Shown: positions 1 through 8,407 of the stretch, one piece after another
Position numbering within the stretch: position 1 is the first letter of the stretch
How the letters are laid out: each line of letters begins with the position of its first letter
NCBI GenBank assembly: GCA_017397845.1
Contig: JAFQHU010000018.1
Coordinates: 179,540 to 243,539, forward strand
Direction: 5' to 3'
DNA from: Clostridia bacterium
Lineage (GTDB): Bacteria; Bacillota; Clostridia; Oscillospirales; Acutalibacteraceae
DNA length: 64,000 bases
Position numbers and translations under genes: made by a program
The notes under the pieces: generated by a model
The model's input: the letters and a program-made list of their open reading frames with translations, nothing else
What the model was told of the DNA's origin: nothing
Database searches by the model: none

Positions 1-780
1 CAAGCCGAAGCTCACACCGGTAAGCCTGCATATCTGACGGACGGATAACCCGCCGTTTCTCATATTTATTATACATTCCTTCTGAACATCCACGGGCATC
101 TTCTGTAAATCAGCCGGATTTTCAAGCTTTGTTATATTTTTAATAATCTCCAACGCTTTGCCGTCACTCAGCTTAGCCGCATTGGCTTCAAGACAAACGT
201 CTTTATTTTCGGCTATATTATATTCATAAAGGCAGTCTTTATCTATCATTTTAAAAACTGACTTTACCGCACACAAGGGTACAGGCTCACTGTACTTCGC
301 ACAGGTGAACCCGGCCCCTTGTGTCTGTTCTTCTTTAATATCAGAAAAAAATTCGTTAAAGCTGCTGTAAATATATTCTCCTGCCGCAGCACAGAGCCCT
401 GCTTTCACAGGATTCTGATGTATATACCTTATTACCGTGAAAAAATAATTCTCATTTTCAACACATTCACTTTTATAGTTGCCCTGAAACAGGTGACCTT
501 CTCTGTCATATTTGCGGTTATACCAATGCACATATCTGTTGGTTATTCTCTTCATTATCATGCCGACCGGTTCACCTTTTTCTTTCAAAAGGAGATGTAT
601 GTGGTTCCCCATTAAACAATATGCATACAGAATATATCCGCTGACTTTTCTGCACTCTGCCAATACAGACAGAAATTTTTCATAATCTTCATCATCAAAA
701 AATATCTGCTGATGATTATTTCCTACTAACATAATGTGATAAACTGAGCTCTCACTTTTTCTCCGTGCGATTCTGGGCAT
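1..780 (-). CDS. REP-associated tyrosine transposase (RAYT, Y1_Tnp), 3' end cut by window edge
   Basis: The frame is open from ATG at 780 to the left edge (260 codons, no stop), so the C-terminus is missing. Residues 1-130 are an IS200-like Y1 transposase domain: the HUH-type metal motif reads GNHIHLLL (His60, His62), followed by the conserved block RYIHQNPVKAG at about 118-128. RAYTs are domesticated single-strand endonucleases linked to REP palindromes. After residue ~150 the frame runs through a REP-like element, giving a low-complexity-looking linker, then a helical C-terminal region ending in a helix-turn-helix-like stretch (SVRQICRLTGVSFG), as seen in long RAYT proteins. A second, inverted copy of the same REP lies 75 bp upstream of the start. 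Family is clear; activity unknown. Confidence 0.88.
   Translation of the reverse strand, partial: MPRIARRKSESSVYHIMLVGNNHQQIFFDDEDYEKFLSVLAECRKVSGYILYAYCLMGNHIHLLLKEKGEPVGMIMKRITNRYVHWYNRKYDREGHLFQGNYKSECVENENYFFTVIRYIHQNPVKAGLCAAAGEYIYSSFNEFFSDIKEEQTQGAGFTCAKYSEPVPLCAVKSVFKMIDKDCLYEYNIAENKDVCLEANAAKLSDGKALEIIKNITKLENPADLQKMPVDVQKECIINMRNGGLSVRQICRLTGVSFGL
271..324 (-). repeat. REP-like palindrome A, copy inside the RAYT gene
   Basis: An imperfect hairpin lies wholly inside the RAYT reading frame (about residues 153-170). The outer arms ACACAAGGG and CCCCTTGTGT pair, and inner arms GGCTC/GAACC continue the stem. It matches the inverted copy at 854-903 over its ~42-bp core with about four differences. 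Confidence 0.75.
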
Positions 781-853
781 TTTTACACCACCTGTTTACA
801 AATTGTGATCCGATTATAACATCTGATTCTGAAAAATACAATAATCAAAAGTC

Positions 854-903
854 CTGAGGGGCCGGGTTCATCTGTGCGCAGTACAGCGAACCTGTACCCT
901 CAG
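854..903 (+). repeat. REP-like palindrome A, copy upstream of the RAYT gene
   Basis: A 50-bp imperfect palindrome with arms CTGAGGGG and ACCCTCAG and inner arms GGGTTC/GAACCT. It is the inverted counterpart of 271-324 and sits between the RAYT start codon and the prfB terminator. A REP next to its cognate RAYT is the usual arrangement for this family. Confidence 0.75.
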
Positions 904-905
904 AA

Positions 906-943
906 CAAAAAAACAGGTTAACTGCGTAAAACACTTAACCTGT
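906..943 (-). terminator. Rho-independent terminator of prfB
   Basis: On the minus strand ACAGGTTAA and TTAACCTGT pair around a 13-nt loop and are followed by a run of seven T. It lies just past the prfB stop codon. Confidence 0.8.
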
Positions 944-963
944 CCTTATTAATTATATAACTG

Positions 964-2085
964 TTATTCCGCGCCGAGTGCATCGAGGCTTTGCTTTTTA
1001 AGATAAGCGTTTATGAAGCCGTCTATTTCACCGTCCATAACCGCATTTATGTTGCCCATTTCAAAGCCTGTTCTGTGATCCTTTGCCAACGTGTAGGGCA
1101 TAAACACATAAGAACGTATCTGACTGCCCCAACCGATTTCCTTCTGTTCGCCCTTGATATCCTCGATTTTTTCGAGATGCTCTCTTTCTTTGATTTCGAT
1201 AAGCTTCGATTTGAGCATTCTCATACATACTTCTCTGTTCTGATGCTGACTGCGCTCCACCTGGCAGCATACAACGATACCTGTGGGATTATGAATAAGA
1301 CGGACGGCAGAGGAGGTTTTGTTAACCTTTTGTCCGCCGGCACCGGATGCACGGTAAACCTCCATAGTGATGTCGTCGGGGCTGATGTCAACCTCGATGG
1401 TGTCGTCGATTTCGGGCATAACCTCAAGCGAAGCGAAGGAGGTGTGTCTTCTGCCCGAAGAGTCAAAGGGAGAAACACGCACCAAACGGTGAACACCCAT
1501 TTCGCTTTTCAGATAACCGTAAGCGTTCTCACCCTCGATAACGACGGTGGCGGATTTGAGACCTGCTTCGTCACCGTCAAGGAAGTCAACGGTGGTGAAT
1601 TTAAAGCCGTGCTTGGTTGCCCATTGGCCGTACATTCTGAAAAGCATCTGACACCAATCCTGTGCTTCGGTACCGCCGGCACCCGCATGGAAGGTAAGAA
1701 TGGCATTTTTGCTGTCATATTCACCGGAAAGGAGAGTGGCCAAGGTCTGCTTTTCGAGCTCAGCCTCGACAGCCTCCACACTTGCCTGACATTCGGGAAG
1801 CAAATCAAGGTCGCCCTCTTCATCGGAAAGCTCAATCATAACAAGTGCATCCTCATAAGCCGTCTTAAGGTCCTCATAGCCTTTGATTTTTCCCTTAAGA
1901 GAAGCAACCCTCTGAAGCACCTTTTGTGAATTGGCAAGATCGTTCCAAAAATCTTCGGCAGCCGACTGTTCTTCGAGTACAGCAACCTCCTTTGCCATTT
2001 CCTCCAAACCCAATGCGGAAGCAAGCTCACTCAAAGGCTTTTCGCTTTCCATTAATCTTAATCTTAATTCTTCAAACTGAATCAT
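964..2085 (-). CDS. prfB: Peptide chain release factor 2 (no programmed frameshift)
   Basis: Class I release factor that reads UGA/UAA stop codons in the ribosomal A site and triggers peptide release. The 373-residue protein has the RF2-type SPF recognition tripeptide at 205-207 (HRLVRVSPFDSS) and the catalytic GGQ loop at 250-252 (ASGAGGQKVNKT). Full length for the family. In many bacteria prfB contains an in-frame UGA near codon 25 bypassed by +1 frameshifting; here the frame is continuous from ATG 2085 through this region, so that autoregulatory frameshift is absent. A GAAAGGA ribosome site precedes the start. A single-gene unit with its own terminator, set between two unrelated RAYT genes. 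Confidence 0.97.
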   Translation of the reverse strand: MIQFEELRLRLMESEKPLSELASALGLEEMAKEVAVLEEQSAAEDFWNDLANSQKVLQRVASLKGKIKGYEDLKTAYEDALVMIELSDEEGDLDLLPECQASVEAVEAELEKQTLATLLSGEYDSKNAILTFHAGAGGTEAQDWCQMLFRMYGQWATKHGFKFTTVDFLDGDEAGLKSATVVIEGENAYGYLKSEMGVHRLVRVSPFDSSGRRHTSFASLEVMPEIDDTIEVDISPDDITMEVYRASGAGGQKVNKTSSAVRLIHNPTGIVVCCQVERSQHQNREVCMRMLKSKLIEIKEREHLEKIEDIKGEQKEIGWGSQIRSYVFMPYTLAKDHRTGFEMGNINAVMDGEIDGFINAYLKKQSLDALGAE

Positions 2086-2342
2086 AACATTTTTCCTTTC
2101 AATTATATATAGAGAATAAATGCAGCATTTTTAATTAAATCTTAAGTTTCACCTTTATTCTACCTCTTGAAATATAGTTTAAACAAATTTATCCTTTTAC
2201 ATTATACACATTTATTTTTAAAGAGCAATATTAAAATAAAATATTTTTCCCTCCAAAGGATAAAATAATGAAAAATAGTTGCTTTTAAATAAAAATAAGA
2301 TTAAAATGTAAGGTAATTAATATGTTCGAGGAATAACCTGCC

Positions 2343-2855
2343 ATGGATTTGCCTAAAAGAAAGTCAATCCGACTGAAAGATTACGACTACAGCAGTAACG
2401 GTGCCTATTTTATAACCGTGTGCACGAAAAACAGAGAAAAAATATTATGCAATATTTCCGTAGGGGACGGCGCCCACGACGTCCCGATGGCAGGCGATAT
2501 ATCTTTACAACTCACAAATATAGGTAAAATAGTTGAAAAATACATTTTGTCTGCAAAAAATATGAAAGGTGTAAATATAGACAATTATATAATTATGCCT
2601 GACCATATACATTTGTTATTAAGAATAAACAACCCTGATTATTGCGGGACGTCGAGGGCGCCGTCCCCTACCAATTTCCTTGTTCCCCGTGCCGTTTCAG
2701 TAATGAAAAGATTGATCAACAAAGAGGTCGGGGAAAATATTTTTCAGCGTTCCTACCACGACCACATCATACGAACTGAAAATGATTATCTTGATGCTTG
2801 GAGTTATATTGATTCGAATCCCCGCTTATGGCTTGAAGGCAAGGATAATCATTGA
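2343..2855 (+). CDS. RAYT-family transposase with two embedded REP-like segments
   Basis: A 170-residue Y1 transposase of the short REP-associated type, unrelated in detail to the one at 1-780. The metal motif is MPDHIHLLL (His88, His90); the conserved tail SYHDHIIR...YIDSNPRLW (137-163) holds candidate catalytic tyrosines. Two parts of the protein, VGDGAHDVP (40-48) and CGTSRAPSPT (101-110), are encoded by a near-identical inverted pair of GC-rich 27-mers, so REP-like DNA is carried as coding sequence. From memory, GTSRAPSPT-like strings recur in related gut Firmicutes transposases, suggesting that this is stable. Start ATG follows GAGGAA. Probably complete. Confidence 0.88.
   Translation: MDLPKRKSIRLKDYDYSSNGAYFITVCTKNREKILCNISVGDGAHDVPMAGDISLQLTNIGKIVEKYILSAKNMKGVNIDNYIIMPDHIHLLLRINNPDYCGTSRAPSPTNFLVPRAVSVMKRLINKEVGENIFQRSYHDHIIRTENDYLDAWSYIDSNPRLWLEGKDNH
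2460..2486 (+). repeat. REP-like element B, copy 1 (in frame)
   Basis: A GC-rich 27-mer beginning GTAGGGGACGGCGCCC inside the transposase gene. Its inner arms GGGAC/GTCCC can pair. It matches the reverse complement of 2645-2671 at 26 of 27 positions. Confidence 0.8.
2645..2671 (-). repeat. REP-like element B, copy 2 (in frame, inverted)
   Basis: Inverted partner of 2460-2486 with one mismatch. It is read in a different codon phase than copy 1, so the two copies encode unrelated peptides (VGDGAHDVP versus CGTSRAPSPT). The pair could form a 27-bp cruciform with a ~158-nt loop. Confidence 0.8.
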
Positions 2856-2880
2856 TATAAAAAATAAAAGGAGACACACT

Positions 2881-4011
2881 ATGCGCTACACAAATCAGAT
2901 ATGCGACGGCTGCGGAAAAATTTTCGGCGAAAACGAAGACATCGTCGTATGCCCCGAATGTGCCACCCCTCAGCACAGAGAATGTTATAAAAATCACGGT
3001 GGTTGCGTAAATGCCCGCAAACACGCAGAAGGTTTTACATGGACGGGTGCGGATATAATCGGCTCTCCGGCTCCTGTACCGGAAAAAACGAAAACCATTC
3101 CCTGTCCCAATTGCGGCTACGGGAACCCCGAAGGCAGCGACCGATGCAAACAATGCTCCATGAAATTCACCCTTTTCGGCTATAATGTGGTGGATGCATC
3201 TGCCGAATTGGAAGAAAAAGAAAAAGAGCAATCTTCTCCCGCACAAAAAAGCGAAATCCCCGAATACAAAGCTCCCTTTACTTTGGGAGAGGGTGAAGGT
3301 TTCGAAAATGACGGCACACCCCTCAACGACACAGCACCCACACGTGATGCCATCGAAGAAAAGCTCGTCGATGTTATCTCCTCTTCCTCAGGCTTCTCTC
3401 CCGACGGTGAAGATTTCTCCTTCGGCGGTCCTTTCCCGAAAGAAGACAAAACCTGCGGCGTTCACACAAACCTTATGGGTGCTTTCATCGGCTCCTCCGC
3501 CATGAAATATATCGAAAAATTCAAAAGGTTTGACTTCGGCAGAAAGCTTTCCTTTAACTTCGCCGCATTTTTCTTTTCACCCTATTGGTTCTTTTACAGA
3601 AAGCTGATAAAGCCCGGTATCATTTTCATGACCGCCAATCTTTGCCTTTCCATTATATCCACTCCTGCTCTTCTGGACTTTGCAAATAAGGCTATGCCTC
3701 TTATGGAAAAATTGGCCGAGGTGACAAACGAATCCGATGCCGCCACTATGCTTATGGAGTTGGAGGCTTTGTATTTACCCGTCATGATGTTCATGGGTAT
3801 TCAGTTTGTGCTCAATCTCATAACCGGCTTTGCGGCAAACCATCTGTATAAAAAATACACTGTTTCCTCTCTCAAAGAGATTGCAGCATTTGAAAACCAA
3901 AAAAATTCTATGGCATATCTGCTCCGAAAGGGCGGTGTCGCACCTCTTTATGCTCTCGGTGCTCTTTTGGCGGAAAATCTGCTGACATCCATAGTAAGTA
4001 TGCTGATGTAA
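2881..4011 (+). CDS. RING-like/zinc-ribbon membrane protein (DUF2628-like)
   Basis: A 376-residue protein of unknown function. N-terminal zinc-binding module: CDGCG (8-12), CPECATPQHREC (24-35), resembling prokaryotic RING finger family 1. A second four-Cys zinc ribbon at 75-92 (CPNCGY...CKQC) follows, then an acidic linker, then a C-terminal membrane part starting FNFAAFFFSPYWFFYRKL with about three hydrophobic segments, typical of DUF2628-type proteins. The start is ATG 2881, 5-6 nt after AAAGGAGA; longer in-frame starts upstream run back into the transposase and lack a ribosome site. Followed by a bidirectional terminator. The zinc modules probably act on the cytoplasmic side, but the substrate or partner is not visible. 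Confidence 0.8.
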   Translation: MRYTNQICDGCGKIFGENEDIVVCPECATPQHRECYKNHGGCVNARKHAEGFTWTGADIIGSPAPVPEKTKTIPCPNCGYGNPEGSDRCKQCSMKFTLFGYNVVDASAELEEKEKEQSSPAQKSEIPEYKAPFTLGEGEGFENDGTPLNDTAPTRDAIEEKLVDVISSSSGFSPDGEDFSFGGPFPKEDKTCGVHTNLMGAFIGSSAMKYIEKFKRFDFGRKLSFNFAAFFFSPYWFFYRKLIKPGIIFMTANLCLSIISTPALLDFANKAMPLMEKLAEVTNESDAATMLMELEALYLPVMMFMGIQFVLNLITGFAANHLYKKYTVSSLKEIAAFENQKNSMAYLLRKGGVAPLYALGALLAENLLTSIVSMLM

Positions 4012-4057
4012 AAAAATCTCTCCCGAATTGTTTGCAAAACGGGAGAGAAATTTTTTT
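4011..4057. terminator. Bidirectional terminator
   Basis: TCTCTCCCG and CGGGAGAGA form a perfect 9-bp stem flanked by A6 on the left and T7 on the right, so it serves both the zinc-ribbon gene (plus) and the rubredoxin gene (minus). Confidence 0.9.
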
Positions 4058-4670
4058 ACTTTATCGGTTCAAAATCCGATGCCGGATGCTTACACAGAGG
4101 ACAGATAAAATCTTCGGGCAGCTCTTCGCCCTCATAAACATAGCCGCAAATTTTACACACATAGCCTTTCTTTTCCTTCGGCTCAGGCTTTGGCTTTACA
4201 TTGGCATGATAGTAGGCATAGGTCATGCTCTCTTTGTCGTTGAGCACCTTTGCCTCGGTAACCTTACAGATAAACATGGTATGTGTCTCAAACTCCACGT
4301 CAGACTCTACTTCGAGAGAAAGGAAAGAGTTGATGAAAAAATTCAGATAAGCGATACCGTTTTCACTTCTGCTGACACTCATTCCGTCCATTTTATCCTT
4401 ATCTCTGCCGCTGACGAAGCCGAACCATTCGAAAATACCGAAGGGAGCATCTGTGCTGAGACAATTGACGTTCATTTTGCCCGTCTTTTTTATGAATTCG
4501 TGAGTATAATTATCCTTGTTTACCGTAACGGCAACTCTTAACGGATTGCTCGTAAGTTGAGAAACTGTGTTAACGATACATCCGTTTTCCTTTTCGCCGT
4601 CCTTTACCGTAAGAACATAAAGTCCGTAGCCAATTTTAAATAATGCTGTAGGGTCTGTTTTTCCGCTCAT
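4056..4670 (-). CDS. hrb: High-molecular-weight rubredoxin: flavin reductase domain fused to rubredoxin
   Basis: A 204-residue fusion. Residues 1-~155 are a flavin-reductase-like FMN-binding domain (begins DPTALFKIGYGLYVLTVK; the family binds FMN and takes electrons from NAD(P)H). Residues ~168-204 are a rubredoxin with the iron-binding pairs CKICGY and CPLCK. In anaerobes such as Moorella this architecture (Hrb) passes NADH electrons to flavodiiron proteins that reduce O2 or NO. No flavodiiron gene is next to it here. Start ATG follows AGGAGGAAAAATT. The fusion is directly visible; the detoxification role is inferred from family knowledge. Confidence 0.93.
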   Translation of the reverse strand: MSGKTDPTALFKIGYGLYVLTVKDGEKENGCIVNTVSQLTSNPLRVAVTVNKDNYTHEFIKKTGKMNVNCLSTDAPFGIFEWFGFVSGRDKDKMDGMSVSRSENGIAYLNFFINSFLSLEVESDVEFETHTMFICKVTEAKVLNDKESMTYAYYHANVKPKPEPKEKKGYVCKICGYVYEGEELPEDFICPLCKHPASDFEPIK

Positions 4671-4739
4671 AATTTTTCCTCCTTAAGCTTTCTGCGTTTA
4701 TAATAACATATTTTTTCGCATTTATAAATAGTTTATGTG

Positions 4740-4775
4740 AAAAATCCGTCCGCAAATTTAAACGGACGGATTTTT
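4740..4775 (-). terminator. Terminator of the two-component operon
   Basis: A perfect 13-bp stem (AAAAATCCGTCCG with CGGACGGATTTTT) with a 10-nt loop, 20 bp past the histidine kinase stop codon. Confidence 0.88.
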
Positions 4776-4795
4776 CTTTGGAGGATGCTATATGT

Positions 4796-7546
4796 TTATC
4801 TGTACTTTTCCATTTCTACCGTAACACTGAACAAATCACCGCTTATTTCGATGCCGAGACTGCCGTTCTGTAAAGTACACAAATTTTCCGCTATGGAAAG
4901 TCCCAGACCGTTGCCCTCGGTAGTTCTCGACTGTTCACCGCGTACAAAGCGTTCCTTCAGCTCACCGGCACTAATATTTAGAGGTGCGGCGGAAATGTTT
5001 TTGATATTGATAATACCCTTTCCGTCTTTTTCTGCAACCGTAATATATACTCTGGTATTTTCGAGAGCGTATTTTCTGACATTTACGAAAAGGTTTTCCA
5101 TCACTCTGTAAATATGCTTGCTGTCAGCCTTTATCCTTACATCATTTTCGGGAATTGAAAGGATTAAATCGAGTTTCTTTTCGGTGAAGCTGTCTTCAAA
5201 TTCACCTACAAGCTGATTAATCAGCTCCCTGCAGCTTACACAGACAAACTCTACGGATAAGGCACCCGCCGATGCCTTCGATGCTTCAACCAAATCCTCG
5301 ATAAGCACCTTTAATCTGTCACTTTTTTCGCTGAGCACCTGAAGATATGAAAGTGCGGTCTCATCGGTTATATCGCATTTTTTCAGCAAATCCACATAAT
5401 TTATTATGCTCGTAAGAGGAGTTTTCAGATCGTGGGAAACATTGGTAATAAGCTCCGTTTTTGTCTTTTCCTGCTTAACTGCTTCATCGACTGCTGCTTT
5501 GATGCCTTCGGAAAGACACTGTAAATTATCGGCGGGAAGATAGAGATAATCGGGAAGGGCATTTTTTTCTATGTGAATATCCGTATTGCCTTCGTGCATT
5601 TCCTTGATAACAGTGAAGAGCTTATCCACACCGCCGACAAAACGCAGACCTCTGTAAATAATAAACAGGTCGAAAAGGAACAGAGCCGCTATTATTAAAA
5701 GACACAGTTCCCAAACATCATCCATACCGAATAATACTGCTGCTCCTCCGATGATAACATTGATGCCAACCATTATACCTGTTCTGATAATAACCGTCTT
5801 TTTCAGCTCTTTAGTATAAAGAAGCTTGCCGTTTATGAAGTCTTTGATTTTTTTACCGTATTTCATCAGCTTTCTTATAAGCCATACGATGAAAATGTTC
5901 TTTAAAAGACTGCGATTTTTGATATGTCTTGCAAGATAGAGAATAAGATCGAGACAGATAAGAAAGAGCAGTATAATTAATACCAGCATACATAAGCCGA
6001 TAAAGCTTCTCATCGCCGAATCAATATAAACATCAAGTAAACAGTAAATTCCGCAACCGCAAAGGAAGCCCAGACCTCCGTCAACAGCTATTCTGATTTC
6101 GGGAAAGACCTTGTCTGTTTTGTAAAGATGTATTTCTCTGCTGCCTTTTCTTTTACCTGTGATAGCGATAAGATAGAAAATGCAGATAAGAAGGAGTGTG
6201 CCGAATATTCCTAAGGTGAAAAAACATTCACTTATGATTTCTGCTGCCTTTTCGATGTTGCTTTTAACTGTGGCAAAATGGCAGGTCTCGTACTCTGCGT
6301 TTTTGTCGAAGCCGACATAAAACTCCATGTCACGGGCGGTTATCTTCTCCTGCTCGATGAGAGAAACAGCCACTCTCGTGGTTTCGGGTACGGTTACTGC
6401 ATCGCCGTATTCATTGGTATAAACTCCGTCACCGTTATTCACAGTCGGTGCAACTGCATTGGGTGCTGTGACAATGTTTGTTGTTACGGGCATAGTAGTA
6501 TGTGTTACTGCCGTGTACTCCTCTTTCTGATAGGCAAAGCTGCCGCTTTCCGTAAACCAGTCAAGATAGGTATCACTGTAATACATTCCGTTATTCAGAT
6601 ATATGGTTCCGTCCTCACTGTAGGAATAGGTTCCGAGCTTGCCGAAATAATTCTTTATGTCCTGCACCTTGGTTTTTTCGCCGAAGCCCTTTACGTTAGT
6701 AATGGTATTGCCCTTACTGTCACGGATGAAATATCTGACAGAGCCTGCATGCTCTGCGATTCTCTTTTCACTTTCAAGGTACTGTTCATAAAATTTCTCA
6801 TAGGAGGAATAATAGCTGTTTACTGCACCGGATGAAAGGAGCTGTTTTTTCAGTTCCTCTCTGTTTACCTTAAAGGCATAATAGCCGGGATAATATCTGG
6901 CAATAACTCCCCCGCCATCATCATAAATCATTCTGACTTCTTCGTTATAAAAAACATTATCGTACGTTATGTTTTTGAATTGCTGAGCAACCGAAACAGG
7001 AAGAACAGGCTCCTCTACCGTGCCGCTTCTATGGCGGTAATTGGAATGCTCAAACCCATAATACCTGTATTCAACATTATCATAACTCATAGTATCCGCA
7101 TTTTCGGTAGCATACATTGACTCAACAGATATTATTCCTGAATTGTAAAGGTTTGCAAAATCTGAAAACGAAGTTGTTGCACCGTAAATTACCCTGTCCT
7201 TATAAAAGTCCGTCTCTTTATCAAGATTTTCTTCGTATTCCTTCAGTCTTTTTTTGTAATCTTTTTCTGTACCGCCTCCGAACTCATTCATTTTCGTTTC
7301 GAGAAAGCCGAGAAGAAGAGTATAACCGTTGCGGAAGGTAGTATACTGCCATTCGTCTCTTTCTATGCCTAACACATCATAATTAAGAGCATCGCTGAAA
7401 TTAACATAAACCAGATTCTGCTTCTCTGCCTGATCAATAGAGGAAAGCAACTGACGGGTTATTCCGCTTAAACAGAGAAAGCAAAGCAGAACGGCTGCAA
7501 CTCTTTTAATGGTATCTCTTTTATATTTTTTCAATTCTGTATCCAA
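4796..7546 (-). CDS. Large membrane sensor histidine kinase
   Basis: A 916-residue sensor kinase. One membrane segment at about 14-32 is followed by a ~400-residue extracytoplasmic region rich in Tyr, Asn and Asp, then about five or six further hydrophobic segments between ~435 and ~640. The C-terminal kinase has the phospho-acceptor H-box NVSHDLKTPLTSI (His near 705), an N-box (MENLFVNVRKYA) and a G-box (GNGLGLSIAENL). Kinase features are complete. It overlaps the upstream response regulator by 26 bp, so the two are translationally coupled. The kinase part resembles VanS/PhoR-type enzymes; the polytopic middle and large outer domain are unusual, and the signal is unknown. Confidence 0.93.
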   Translation of the reverse strand: MDTELKKYKRDTIKRVAAVLLCFLCLSGITRQLLSSIDQAEKQNLVYVNFSDALNYDVLGIERDEWQYTTFRNGYTLLLGFLETKMNEFGGGTEKDYKKRLKEYEENLDKETDFYKDRVIYGATTSFSDFANLYNSGIISVESMYATENADTMSYDNVEYRYYGFEHSNYRHRSGTVEEPVLPVSVAQQFKNITYDNVFYNEEVRMIYDDGGGVIARYYPGYYAFKVNREELKKQLLSSGAVNSYYSSYEKFYEQYLESEKRIAEHAGSVRYFIRDSKGNTITNVKGFGEKTKVQDIKNYFGKLGTYSYSEDGTIYLNNGMYYSDTYLDWFTESGSFAYQKEEYTAVTHTTMPVTTNIVTAPNAVAPTVNNGDGVYTNEYGDAVTVPETTRVAVSLIEQEKITARDMEFYVGFDKNAEYETCHFATVKSNIEKAAEIISECFFTLGIFGTLLLICIFYLIAITGKRKGSREIHLYKTDKVFPEIRIAVDGGLGFLCGCGIYCLLDVYIDSAMRSFIGLCMLVLIILLFLICLDLILYLARHIKNRSLLKNIFIVWLIRKLMKYGKKIKDFINGKLLYTKELKKTVIIRTGIMVGINVIIGGAAVLFGMDDVWELCLLIIAALFLFDLFIIYRGLRFVGGVDKLFTVIKEMHEGNTDIHIEKNALPDYLYLPADNLQCLSEGIKAAVDEAVKQEKTKTELITNVSHDLKTPLTSIINYVDLLKKCDITDETALSYLQVLSEKSDRLKVLIEDLVEASKASAGALSVEFVCVSCRELINQLVGEFEDSFTEKKLDLILSIPENDVRIKADSKHIYRVMENLFVNVRKYALENTRVYITVAEKDGKGIINIKNISAAPLNISAGELKERFVRGEQSRTTEGNGLGLSIAENLCTLQNGSLGIEISGDLFSVTVEMEKYR

Positions 7547-8210
7547 TTCCCCACACCACCTTTATATATTTTGGGTTTTTAGTGTCGATTTCTATTTTTT
7601 CTCTTATTCTTCTGATATGTACCGTTACGGTTTTTTCCGTGGAAAAGGCGTTTTCATTCCAGACATTTTCGTAAATCTGATTCGAGGAAAGAGTCTTATC
7701 CATATTAATCATCATATATTCCATAATCTTATATTCTGTAGCGGTAAGTCTGACCTCCTCACCGTCCACAGTGACCTTTTTCGCTTCAAGGTCAATAGAA
7801 AGACCGCCGGTGGTAATGACGTTTTCTTTTATCGGCACTGAACCCAAAGAAACATATCTTCTTATCTGACTTTTAACCCTCGCACACAGCTCTAAAGGGC
7901 TGAAGGGCTTCGTCACATAATCGTCACCGCCGAAGCCGAGACCTGCAATTTTGTCCGTGTCCTCACTTTTGGCTGAAAGGAAAATGATAGGAACGTTGCT
8001 TTTTTCCCTGATTTTCAGCGTAGCGTTTATTCCGTCGAGGACAGGCATCATCACATCCATAATGATGCAATGTACCTCTTCCTTTTCCGCACAATTGACA
8101 GCCTGCATGCCGTTATATGCCTTCAAAACATCATAACCCTCTGCCTTGAGATAAATTTCTATGGAGCGGACAATTGCTTCGTCATCATCACAAATCAGAA
8201 TCTTATACAT
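7521..8210 (-). CDS. OmpR/PhoB-family response regulator
   Basis: A 229-residue regulator. The receiver domain has the acidic pocket DDD near the N-terminus, phospho-acceptor Asp in IIMDVMMPVLDG (~52), Ser/Thr in FLSAKSE and Lys in VTKPFSP. The C-terminal winged helix (TATEYKIMEYMM, then VTVHIRRIREKI, GIGYRIEK) binds DNA. First gene of the pair, with AAAGGAG before its ATG. Its target genes are not evident; the divergent decarboxylase operon is a neighbour, but a link is only a guess. Confidence 0.95.
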   Translation of the reverse strand: MYKILICDDDEAIVRSIEIYLKAEGYDVLKAYNGMQAVNCAEKEEVHCIIMDVMMPVLDGINATLKIREKSNVPIIFLSAKSEDTDKIAGLGFGGDDYVTKPFSPLELCARVKSQIRRYVSLGSVPIKENVITTGGLSIDLEAKKVTVDGEEVRLTATEYKIMEYMMINMDKTLSSNQIYENVWNENAFSTEKTVTVHIRRIREKIEIDTKNPKYIKVVWGIGYRIEKI

Positions 8211-8366
8211 AAAAACTCTCCTTTTCCTGTGGTACGGGTTTATTATAAAATGACCCTATTAAAACTTACGAAAGTAATTATAACAAATTTATTACAAATA
8301 TAATAGTGCAGATTTTCTCACGAATATATGTTTTTTCATAAAAAAAGCAAATAAAAGGAGTAAAAA

Positions 8367-8390
8367 ATGAGCAAACTACTAAAGATTTAG
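8367..8390 (+). CDS. Possible seven-codon leader ORF
   Basis: ATG is preceded by AAAAGGAG at ideal spacing and encodes MSKLLKI followed by TAG. It lies upstream of the best promoter for the decarboxylase operon, so it is not an obvious leader of that transcript. Possibly chance or the remnant of a gene start. Confidence 0.2.
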   Translation: MSKLLKI

Positions 8391-8407
8391 TAAAAAACGG
8401 AAAATGC

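Noticed and set aside
319..615. 98-codon frame antisense within the RAYT gene
   Set aside because: The minus-strand frame encodes a recognisable RAYT over the whole stretch; the plus-strand frame has no motif.
991..1929. 312-codon open frame antisense to prfB
   Set aside because: Shadow of the prfB codon pattern; no ribosome site, no domain, and prfB is unmistakable on the other strand.
6278..6835. 185-codon frame antisense to the histidine kinase
   Set aside because: Lies opposite the kinase's sensor domain, with no ribosome site or recognisable domain.
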